From NCBI GenBank assembly GCA_028280145.1, contig JANQMM010000019.1:1-5557 (forward strand): 5,557 nt of DNA, in the 5' to 3' direction. The number at the start of each line of letters is the position of its first letter. The stretch's first letter is position 1. Source of the stretch: Minisyncoccota bacterium (GTDB lineage: Bacteria; Patescibacteriota; Minisyncoccia; Phycocordibacterales; JACZSL01). Shown piece by piece: positions 1-5,408 of the stretch. The notes beneath the pieces were generated by a model. The model worked only from the letters and a program-made list of their open reading frames with translations. It was not told the origin of the DNA and made no database searches. A program made the position numbers and the translations under genes.

Positions 1-87
1 AAACAAAGAAATTTCCTTACAATCATATTTTCGGTGGAGGGGTCTGGGGAGGAGCCGACAGAAAAAGGAAAGGATATTTCTTTGTTT
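1..87. repeat. MITE-like palindromic unit inside the left TIR
   Basis: Bases 1-18 (AAACAAAGAAATTTCCTT) and 70-87 are inverted copies matching at 17 of 18 positions; the only mismatch is T13 against T75. They enclose a 51-nt G-rich centre that carries a short inner stem, TCGG 31-34 with CCGA 55-58. An ~87-bp unit with 18-bp inverted ends and no coding capacity has the form of a miniature inverted-repeat element or a REP/BIME-like palindrome. A transcript through it could fold into a hairpin. Whether it is dispersed elsewhere in the genome cannot be judged from here. Confidence 0.65.
33..52 (+). other. G-rich tract, possible two-layer G-quadruplex
   Basis: The top strand has G-runs at 33-34, 36-37, 39-42, 46-49 and 51-52, separated by one to three bases, so at least four runs of two or more G are available in 20 nt. 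This is enough for a two-tetrad G-quadruplex but does not meet the stricter rule of four runs of three. The mirror copy in the right TIR is C-rich on the + strand (about 5506-5525). Confidence 0.35.
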
Positions 88-114
88 TGAGATCGCCGCA
101 ATGAGTTCTTAAAA

Positions 115-142
115 TTGCAAAATAGCTTAGACCCAGTATAAT
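115..142 (+). promoter_or_regulatory. Sigma70-like promoter for the operon
   Basis: A -35-like TTGCAA (115-120; 4 of 6 match TTGACA) is followed after 16 bp by a perfect TATAAT (137-142). Predicted transcription start is near 149, leaving a leader of about 55 nt before the first gene at 204. It is the best-scoring promoter arrangement by eye in the only leader in front of the six co-directional genes. Confidence 0.55.
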
Positions 143-151
143 TCGAGTATA
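135..151 (+). promoter_or_regulatory. AGTATA direct repeats, candidate regulator operator
   Basis: AGTATA occurs at 135-140 and 146-151, 11 bp apart, so about one helical turn. The first overlaps the -10 box at 137-142. The inverted form TATACT lies at 198-203, directly before the first ATG. Repeats overlapping the promoter of an XRE regulator gene are where an autoregulatory operator would be expected, as for controller (C) proteins of restriction-modification systems. The hexamer is short and AT-rich, so chance is a real alternative. Confidence 0.25.
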
Positions 152-170
152 GAGATTTCATCATATACAT

Positions 171-176
171 TATAAT
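171..176 (+). promoter_or_regulatory. Second -10 element (possible tandem promoter)
   Basis: A second perfect TATAAT lies 34 bp downstream of the first. No good -35 hexamer sits 16-18 bp upstream, so it would be weak or activator-dependent. Start from here (about 183) would give a leader of roughly 20 nt without a Shine-Dalgarno site. It may be chance in an AT-rich leader. Confidence 0.25.
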
Positions 177-203
177 CTATATACCGATTCAGACAAATAT
201 ACT

Positions 204-401
204 ATGAGCATAGCGAAGAATTTAAAAAAGTTTCGTGCCGAAAAGGGTTACTCTCTCGAAAAGGTCGCCCGACTCTCAGAGTTATCACTAAACACTGTTG
301 TTAAGATTGAGGGGGGCACGAACCAAAACCCTACGATTGATACCCTATCTCGAATTGCCAAAGCGTTGGAAGTTAAGGTAGATGATTTACTGCAAAAATA
401 A
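204..401 (+). CDS. XRE-family helix-turn-helix regulator (controller-like)
   Basis: This 65-aa protein is a single Cro/C1-type (HTH_3, XRE) domain. Helices run from about residue 4 to 62, with the helix-turn-helix at about 17-38 (SLEKVARLSELSLNTVVKIE) and the family-typical NPTIDTLSRIAKAL segment at 43-55. There is no extra domain, so it should act as a small dimeric DNA-binding repressor or activator. Size and position as the first gene before a methyltransferase resemble controller proteins that time restriction against modification; that role is inferred. The ATG at 204 has no Shine-Dalgarno site, but the domain begins right at the N-terminus, which supports this start. The next gene starts 2 nt after its stop, implying co-transcription and probable translational coupling. 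Confidence 0.9.
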   Translation: MSIAKNLKKFRAEKGYSLEKVARLSELSLNTVVKIEGGTNQNPTIDTLSRIAKALEVKVDDLLQK

Positions 402-403
402 TT

Positions 404-1480
404 ATGGCAAACACTAACCTAGCAAGTGCCAGAAAGGCAAAAAATGATGAGTTCTATACGCAGTTTGAAGACATCCAAAAAGAAGTCACTGCGTACATTG
501 AGTACAACCCCGATGTTTTCAAGGGCAAGACAATTTTGTTGCCGTGCGATGATCCTGAGTGGAGCAATTTTACAAAATACTTTGCACAAAATTTTAAACG
601 GTTTGGATTGAAGAAACTTATCAGCACCAGTTACGCCGCCGACAGTAAAAACTTCAAAACCGACTATCATCCCACGTTGTTTGAAACCGCCGATCCGCAG
701 TACGACGAAGACAAGACTACCAAAAATGGCAAAATCTTTACGCTTACTCGCGACAAAACCGGTGACGGAAAGATAGACGTTGACGATCTGGAATGGAGCT
801 ATCTTGACGGCGACGGTGATTTTAGAAGCGACGAAATCAAACAGTTGCAAGATGAAGCAGACATCATCATTACCAATCCGCCATTTTCGTTATTCCGCGA
901 GTTCTTGGCGTGGGTTGTTGAATCCGATAAGCAGTTTGTAATGATTGGCAACAAAAACGCCGTCACCTACAAAGAAGCTTTTCCGCTCATCAAGGAAAAC
1001 AAATTGTGGTCAGGACGTACCGAATGGAGTGGCGGCCTATGGTTTGAAACCAAGAATCCCGACGATGTCGATAAGGTTATCAATGGCGTCAATATGAAAA
1101 ACGTCTCATCTGTTTGGTTTACCAACATCGACCACGGCAGACGGCACGAACACATACCGCTCATGACTATGGAAGACAACTTAAAGTACAGCAAGCACAA
1201 AGAGGTCAAAGACAAAGAATCGTACGACCGGTATGATAATTATGACGCTATCGAAGTGCCATTTACGGACGCTATCCCGAGCGACTACAACGGCGTTATG
1301 GGTGTGCCGATTAGTTTTCTTGATAAGTACAGTCCGGAGCAGTTTGAGATTGTTGGTGCCAGTGATAACGGCGCAATTGACGAAAAGTATAAATTGCCGC
1401 ACTTCAAGAAACACAACGAGCCGTATATAAATGGCAAAAAGCAGTACAAGCGCATTTTTATCAAACACAAGAAAAAATGA
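404..1480 (+). CDS. EcoRI-family adenine-N6 DNA methyltransferase
   Basis: The 358-aa product resembles the EcoRI methylase family (M.EcoRI is 326 aa), which transfers a methyl group from S-adenosylmethionine to adenine N6 in duplex DNA. The N-terminal ARKAKNDEFYTQ (9-20) and ILLPCDDPEWSNF (44-56) are typical. The catalytic motif IV is IITNPPFSLFREF (155-167), followed by IGNKNAVTYKEAFPLIKENK (181-200). An acidic insert, DKTGDGKIDVDD (117-128), reads like an EF-hand or dockerin calcium loop just before GDGDFRS. Target sequence cannot be predicted; GAATTC is absent from this window, but only about one site would be expected. No Shine-Dalgarno site is seen; translation probably re-initiates from the upstream stop 2 nt away. 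Its 3' end overlaps the nuclease gene by ATGA. Role: protects host DNA, or marks it for the neighbouring nuclease. Confidence 0.9.
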   Translation: MANTNLASARKAKNDEFYTQFEDIQKEVTAYIEYNPDVFKGKTILLPCDDPEWSNFTKYFAQNFKRFGLKKLISTSYAADSKNFKTDYHPTLFETADPQYDEDKTTKNGKIFTLTRDKTGDGKIDVDDLEWSYLDGDGDFRSDEIKQLQDEADIIITNPPFSLFREFLAWVVESDKQFVMIGNKNAVTYKEAFPLIKENKLWSGRTEWSGGLWFETKNPDDVDKVINGVNMKNVSSVWFTNIDHGRRHEHIPLMTMEDNLKYSKHKEVKDKESYDRYDNYDAIEVPFTDAIPSDYNGVMGVPISFLDKYSPEQFEIVGASDNGAIDEKYKLPHFKKHNEPYINGKKQYKRIFIKHKKK

Positions 1481-2646
1481 GTATGAAAACAACCCTAAAA
1501 ACAGAAATAACGGTCAAAGATATTTGCGAAGGTTTTGTCTATAACGAATTGGAAGGCAAAGGATTGTTTGGGCTTGCGGGCAAACTCACCATTCAGCCGG
1601 AGTATCAGCGAAACTACATCTATGCGGACGGCAAGAAAGATGTCGCTGTTATCGACTCAATCCTCAAGGGCTATCCAATCGGACTGATCTATTACAATAA
1701 AGTAAGTAAAGACGCTTTTGAAGTGCTAGACGGACAACAGCGCATTACCAGTATCGGGCGCTATGTCACCAACAAATTTGCAATCAAAGATGAAAACGGC
1801 GTTGAGCAATACTTCGACGGTATCGCCGAAGACAAACAGGCAAAAATCCTAGAAACCAAACTACTCATTTACGAATGTGAGGGCACCGAAAGCCAAATCA
1901 AAGAGTGGTTTAAGACAATCAACATTGTCGGAGTGCCGTTGAAGCCGCAGGAACTCCTGAACGCTATTTACTCCGGACCATTTGTGACGCTTGCCAAAGC
2001 CGAGTTTAGCAATAGTCAAAATGCCAACACGCAAAAGTGGAGTGCGTATATTTCTGGTGCTGTGAATCGCCAAGACTTTTTAGAGCGAGCGTTGGACTGG
2101 GTGAGCAAAGGCAACATCGACGAATACATGAGCCGCCACCGCAAAGACACCAACATCACTGAACTCAAAAATTACTTTAACAGCGTGATTGATTGGGTGT
2201 CAGCTACATTCACAGATGTTGAAAGCGAAATGCGTGGGCTTGAATGGGGACGGTTGTATGAGGAGTATCACAAAAAATCTTACGATCCAAAGAAAGTATC
2301 AGCAGAGGTGCATAAACTCTATGCTGACCCATACGTCAAAAACCGAAAAGGAGTCTTTGAGTTTATTCTGGGAGGTTCGACAGATACTAAATTGCTTGAT
2401 GTGCGTATTTTTGATGAAGCAACCAAGAAAGCGGTTTATGCAAAACAAACCGAAGCCGCCAAAAAGAAAGGTGTTTCAAATTGCCCACTTTGTGCTATTG
2501 GACACGACGCTAACAAAACCAAGATTTGGAGCTTTGCTGAAATGGACGCAGATCATGTTACCGCATGGAGCAAGGGCGGCGCAACCGACATCAAGAACTG
2601 CCAGATGCTGTGCAAGACGCACAACCGCGCGAAAGGCAATCGGTAA
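1477..2646 (+). CDS. DUF262 (GmrSD-N-like) protein with C-terminal HNH nuclease domain
   Basis: This 389-aa protein has two recognisable parts. The N-terminal DUF262 domain (about 10-190) carries IQPEYQR (39-45) and VLDGQQRITS (83-92); the DGQQR signature belongs to the ParB/Srx-related fold that hydrolyses NTPs in GmrSD- and SspE-type defence proteins. The C-terminal HNH domain (about 336-389) has CPLC (336-339), D359-H360, N374, C379 and H382, and ends in HNRAKGNR. C336, C339, C379 and H382 probably bind structural zinc; H360 and N374 are likely catalytic. Domain order (sensor or switch, then nuclease) resembles type IV GmrSD and SspE. It overlaps the methyltransferase by ATGA, so the two are probably made in fixed ratio, and it occupies the place of a restriction enzyme. 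The start could also be the ATG at 1483. Whether it cuts unmodified or modified DNA is unknown. Confidence 0.9.
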   Translation: MSMKTTLKTEITVKDICEGFVYNELEGKGLFGLAGKLTIQPEYQRNYIYADGKKDVAVIDSILKGYPIGLIYYNKVSKDAFEVLDGQQRITSIGRYVTNKFAIKDENGVEQYFDGIAEDKQAKILETKLLIYECEGTESQIKEWFKTINIVGVPLKPQELLNAIYSGPFVTLAKAEFSNSQNANTQKWSAYISGAVNRQDFLERALDWVSKGNIDEYMSRHRKDTNITELKNYFNSVIDWVSATFTDVESEMRGLEWGRLYEEYHKKSYDPKKVSAEVHKLYADPYVKNRKGVFEFILGGSTDTKLLDVRIFDEATKKAVYAKQTEAAKKKGVSNCPLCAIGHDANKTKIWSFAEMDADHVTAWSKGGATDIKNCQMLCKTHNRAKGNR

Positions 2647-2690
2647 CAAATGTCCTAATCATAATCGCGAATGTAATGTAAAATAGGAAC

Positions 2691-4076
2691 ATGGCGAAGA
2701 AGCAAATTGTCAACTATCAATACAAGTGGAAACTCGAAAAGGTCAAAGTCAGAGAGCTTGTTTTGGATATTGACAATGTACGGTTGGAGATAGAGCACGA
2801 ATCACAAGATGAGATTATAAACGACCTATTCCTTAACGAGAACGCGATGGATATTTTGGTGAGTATTCATCAAAACGGGTATTTTCCAGATGAGCCTCCG
2901 GTTGTAGTAAAAGAAAAAGGCAAATACGTGGTGCTGGATGGCAACAGACGAATCTCCTCTTTGAAAGCAATGATAAGTCCATCTATCGCGCCTTCAAAAT
3001 ATATTCAAAGAATCGAGAAACTGATGTCTGATCGCCAGCCGATTGAAGACATATCTGTTCACGTTGCAACTTCACGAGATGAGGCCATGCAGTATTTGGC
3101 CGCAAAGCATACCAAAACTACACGGAAAGCGTGGAGTGCTTTACGGCGTGCCTATTTTTACTACGCACAAAAAGAAAAAGGGCAATCTGTTGAGAAACTT
3201 ATCGAGCGGTACAAAGGCGTAGATATTCCTTCATATATAAAGATGTACGAAATGCACAATGTTGCGTTATCCCTGAAGAATATATCTCAAGAGATAAGAA
3301 CAAAGGTGTCGAACAAAAGAAGTTTCCCGATTTCAACACTGGAGAGGTTTTATTCAGATAGTTATGTGCAGACAAAGCTTGGTATCGAGTTCAATAAGAC
3401 AACTGGTGAGGCAAAAGTGCCGTCAGGTAAAGATTTTGATAGAGTCTACTCCCGCGTGGTATCTGATATTGCTTCCGGCATAGCAACCTCTCGTAAAGAG
3501 CTTTCCAAGGAAAGCGATCGAGAGAAATACTTGGATTCGGTAGTAAAAGAGATTCTTGGGAAAGAAAAAGTTGAGCAAAAACAGAAAAAATCTGCGTCCA
3601 CGTTCAAACCATCTGTAAAGCAATCATCGAAAAAGAAAGATTTGTTGGTTTCTTCCAGTCTCACCGACACTTTTGGTAGCCCCGGAGTTGGCAGAGTGCT
3701 TTGGGAATTGCAAACAATAGATTATGTAAAGTTTCCTAATGCTACCGCGGATTTACTCAGGACTTTTTTAGAAATCACACTCAAGAAATATCTTCAAGAA
3801 TTAGGAACACTACCCAAGGCAAAAAGGAAAGGTGGATATATTTTTCTTAACGATGTTTTGGCAAAAGTGAAAGCTGATCTGAACAAAGCTTCAAATCATC
3901 AACTGGTGCAAGTAATCAATGAGATTGAGAAAAACAAATGGTATCTAGACAGCATAAACCATAACCCCGATGTCTTCGCGGTTGGTGAACGAGTAAAAGA
4001 TGCGTGGGATCAGGTATACCCTCTCATAAAGCATGTATTTGATGATTACAAAAAACAGACGGATACTAAGGAATAA
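2691..4076 (+). CDS. ParB/Srx-like N-terminal domain protein with unidentified helical C-terminus
   Basis: The 461-aa product starts with a ParB/sulfiredoxin-like domain (about 15-140): VRELVLDIDNVRL (20-32), then VVLDGNRRISSLKAM (80-94), whose DGNRR is the nucleotide-site signature of this fold. A helical middle region (about 141-290, KAWSALRRAYFYYAQKEKG) recalls the part after the ParB box. A Lys/Ser-rich linker (about 289-320) leads to a C-terminal domain (about 330-455) with paired helices, LLRTFLEITLKKYL (355-368) and a segment from about 420 reading DSINHNPDVF...DAWDQVYPLIKHVF, which vaguely recalls HEPN-like bundles, though no RxxxxH motif is seen. It is not a plasmid ParB: no ParA or centromere is present. 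A possible AGGA (2685-2688) lies only 2 nt from the ATG. It starts 44 nt after the nuclease gene, the largest gap in the operon. It may bind DNA or nucleotide as a partner of the next methyltransferase; this is inference. Confidence 0.75.
   Translation: MAKKQIVNYQYKWKLEKVKVRELVLDIDNVRLEIEHESQDEIINDLFLNENAMDILVSIHQNGYFPDEPPVVVKEKGKYVVLDGNRRISSLKAMISPSIAPSKYIQRIEKLMSDRQPIEDISVHVATSRDEAMQYLAAKHTKTTRKAWSALRRAYFYYAQKEKGQSVEKLIERYKGVDIPSYIKMYEMHNVALSLKNISQEIRTKVSNKRSFPISTLERFYSDSYVQTKLGIEFNKTTGEAKVPSGKDFDRVYSRVVSDIASGIATSRKELSKESDREKYLDSVVKEILGKEKVEQKQKKSASTFKPSVKQSSKKKDLLVSSSLTDTFGSPGVGRVLWELQTIDYVKFPNATADLLRTFLEITLKKYLQELGTLPKAKRKGGYIFLNDVLAKVKADLNKASNHQLVQVINEIEKNKWYLDSINHNPDVFAVGERVKDAWDQVYPLIKHVFDDYKKQTDTKE
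4068..4072 (+). promoter_or_regulatory. Shine-Dalgarno site for the D12 methyltransferase
   Basis: AAGGA lies 7 nt before the ATG at 4080 and inside the last codons of the upstream gene, whose stop is at 4074-4076. It is the only well-placed ribosome binding site in the operon and fixes this start codon. Confidence 0.75.
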
Positions 4077-4079
4077 TCT

Positions 4080-4928
4080 ATGCAATTTTACTCACCACTA
4101 AGATATCCGGGAGGAAAAAATAAACTGGCGAAGTTTATCGCTTTGATATGTAAAAAGAATAACGTAGACGGGCATTATATCGAGCCATATGCAGGTGGAG
4201 CTTCGGTTGCACTACATCTGCTTTTTGAAGGTCATGTAAAAGAGGTGACCATAAACGATTACGACAGAGCAATTTATGCTTTTTGGTATTCTGTAATATA
4301 TGATACTGAAAAATTGTGCCGAAAAATTCAAAATACTGAAATCACATTAGAAAACTGGCGCAAACAAAAAAAGATTCAAAACAATAAACATAAAGAGCGA
4401 GACTTATTAAAACTCGGGTTCTCGACTCTTTTCTTGAATAGGACAAATTATTCTGGAATTATTGACGGCGGCATGATTGGTGGACTCTCGCAGAAAGGAC
4501 AATACAAAATTGATTGTCGATTTAACAAAGACGAACTGATCGCCAGAATTAAGTTTATCGCAATACATAAAAAGCACATCCATATAAAAAATATGGACGC
4601 GCTCGATTTGGTTCGTAAGATAAAAAAGGATAAGAACACCATTTTCTACTTTGATCCCCCTTATTACTTAAAGGGACCATCCCTTTATATGAATCACTAT
4701 CAGCATGACAACCACAAAGAAGTGAGCGAAGAAATCAAGAGAATCAAAAATGCTAAGTGGATTGTTTCATACGATAATACGCCAGAGATCAAAGGAATGT
4801 ATCGGGAATGCAGAAAAAAAGAGTACGCCTTCTTTCATACTGCGTACAACACAAGGATTGGAAAAGAGATATTGTTTTTTAGCGAAAATATCACGGTTCC
4901 TCGTGTAGCTTCACCCACTAAAGTCTAG
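4080..4928 (+). CDS. D12-class (Dam/DpnM-like) adenine-N6 DNA methyltransferase
   Basis: This 282-aa protein has the complete motif order of the MethyltransfD12 family: SPLRYPGGKNKL (5-16, motif X, cofactor), YIEPYAGGASVAL (33-45, motif I, S-adenosylmethionine binding), FLNRTNYSGI (118-127) and FYFDPPYY (189-196, catalytic motif IV). Length matches Dam and M.DpnII (about 270-285 aa). It should methylate adenine N6 in a short site; many relatives act on GATC, but specificity depends on the region around 120-175 and cannot be read by eye. It follows the ParB/Srx-like gene by 3 nt and has its own good Shine-Dalgarno site. It is unrelated in sequence to the EcoRI-type methyltransferase in the same operon, so the cassette carries two independent m6A enzymes. 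Codons and base composition are visibly more AT-rich than in the first methyltransferase, suggesting a different origin. Confidence 0.92.
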   Translation: MQFYSPLRYPGGKNKLAKFIALICKKNNVDGHYIEPYAGGASVALHLLFEGHVKEVTINDYDRAIYAFWYSVIYDTEKLCRKIQNTEITLENWRKQKKIQNNKHKERDLLKLGFSTLFLNRTNYSGIIDGGMIGGLSQKGQYKIDCRFNKDELIARIKFIAIHKKHIHIKNMDALDLVRKIKKDKNTIFYFDPPYYLKGPSLYMNHYQHDNHKEVSEEIKRIKNAKWIVSYDNTPEIKGMYRECRKKEYAFFHTAYNTRIGKEILFFSENITVPRVASPTKV

Positions 4929-4941
4929 CTTATGAGAAAAT

Positions 4942-5223
4942 ATGTCCCGAGCTAAAGCGCAGTATTTCATTCAGCAAGGAAGGGAGTCTAAACCTGTCAC
5001 AAAGAAAGAGTTTTTTCGGTTGCGAGACGAAGAAGTAAAAAGCAATTATGTTAGCAAGCAACGTTTGATTGAGAATAAACAATATACAAAACATCAACTG
5101 GATTCATGCGAGAAGCAAGGGCTTCTTACATCCTTAAAATACAAAGGAAAGATATATTTTCCAAAGGAGCAGCTGATAAAAATTATTGACAGTGAACCGT
5201 CGCAACGAAAGCTGTCGTTTTAA
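4942..5223 (+). CDS. Small basic protein of unknown function, possibly winged-helix/excisionase-like
   Basis: I do not recognise this 93-aa protein as a named family. It is lysine-, arginine- and glutamine-rich with no membrane segment or signal peptide, so it is likely cytoplasmic and may bind DNA. The second half (about 48-82) runs YTKHQLDSCEKQGLLTSLKY then KGKIYFPKEQL, which resembles the helix plus wing of MerR/excisionase-type domains (short helix, 'xxGLL', beta wing, 'YFxKEQL'). The first half (about 19-45) is a charged helix-rich stretch. The start at 4942 is 13 nt after the D12 methyltransferase stop and lacks a clear Shine-Dalgarno site. As the last gene of the operon it could be an accessory specificity or regulatory subunit, or an excisionase-like factor for the element. 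That it is a real gene is supported by tight spacing and same strand. Confidence 0.6.
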   Translation: MSRAKAQYFIQQGRESKPVTKKEFFRLRDEEVKSNYVSKQRLIENKQYTKHQLDSCEKQGLLTSLKYKGKIYFPKEQLIKIIDSEPSQRKLSF

Positions 5224-5229
5224 TGAAAA

Positions 5230-5245
5230 GTTTGAAGACTCAAAC
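5230..5245 (-). terminator. Short hairpin, weak terminator candidate on the minus strand
   Basis: GTTTGA (5230-5235) pairs with TCAAAC (5240-5245) around a 4-nt loop, just after the stop of the last gene. On the + strand no T-run follows, so it is not a classic terminator for the operon. On the minus strand it is followed by TTTT (5229-5226), so it could stop transcription entering from the right. The stem is only 6 bp. Confidence 0.2.
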
Positions 5246-5253
5246 GAAGTCAC

Positions 5254-5341
5254 CTAGCTCACACACGGAAGCATCGCAGCAGCTCGCGCGAACGGAGTGA
5301 GCGAGCTGTGCGGAGGTGCTGGAGTGGTGAGTGAATGCTAG
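5254..5341. repeat. 88-nt long imperfect hairpin
   Basis: Nested pairs run through the whole block: CTAGC 5254-5258 with GCTAG 5337-5341; TCAC 5259-5262 with GTGA 5331-5334; CAC 5264-5266 with GTG 5327-5329; AGCATC 5270-5275 with GGTGCT 5315-5320 (one G-T pair); GCA 5276-5278 with TGC 5309-5311; CAGCTCGC 5280-5287 with GCGAGCTG 5301-5308. The loop is 13 nt. That is about 29 pairs interrupted by small bulges. No T-run follows, so it is not a simple terminator. It could be a structured RNA, a second miniature element, or a recombination or transposition end folded as single-stranded DNA. Confidence 0.6.
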
Positions 5342-5346
5342 AATTA

Positions 5347-5408
5347 CCATGCGCTTTGTATACGCGAACGCGCCACGCACGCCGCGAGTACGGAGAAAAG
5401 CGAAGTGG
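5347..5408. repeat. Second, weaker imperfect hairpin
   Basis: CGCTTT 5352-5357 pairs with AAAGCG 5397-5402, GTA 5358-5360 with TAC 5389-5391, and CGCG 5363-5366 with CGCG 5383-5386. CCA 5347-5349 can extend the stem with TGG 5406-5408. It follows the 88-nt hairpin directly and is also GC-rich. The pairing is interrupted, so this is less certain than the first. Confidence 0.35.

Larger units (their letters stand above)
1..99 (+). repeat. Left terminal inverted repeat, 99 bp
   Basis: Bases 1-99 are identical, without a mismatch, to the reverse complement of 5459-5557. Identity stops abruptly at position 100 (a) against 5458 (whose complement is t). The inner 12 bases (88-99, containing GATC at 91-94) belong to the repeat but lie outside the palindromic unit at 1-87, so the repeated block is larger than that unit. 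The outer limit is unknown because the window ends here. Perfect identity over 99 bp means either recent duplication or gene conversion, or one repeat sequence shared by both contig ends. Confidence 0.95.

Noticed and set aside
419..850. 143-codon open frame on the minus strand
   Set aside because: It lies wholly inside the well-supported EcoRI-family methyltransferase gene, shows no domain, and reads as an antisense shadow.
2189..2686. 165-codon + strand open frame overlapping the nuclease gene's 3' half
   Set aside because: The overlapping frame encodes the clear HNH domain; this product is Cys/Lys/Arg-rich with no recognisable pattern.
2691..4076. Plasmid or chromosome partition protein ParB
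   Set aside because: Only the N-terminal ParB/Srx fold is shared. There is no ParA, no centromere-like repeats and no replication gene, and the C-terminal domain is different.
4932..4955. Seven-codon upstream frame (ATG at 4932) overlapping the start of the last gene
   Set aside because: Too short, without a ribosome binding site; most likely chance in an AT-rich junction.
5254..5341. Integron attC site
   Set aside because: The ends are CTAGC/GCTAG; the RYYYAAC and GTTRRRY core sites are missing and no integron integrase or cassette array is present.
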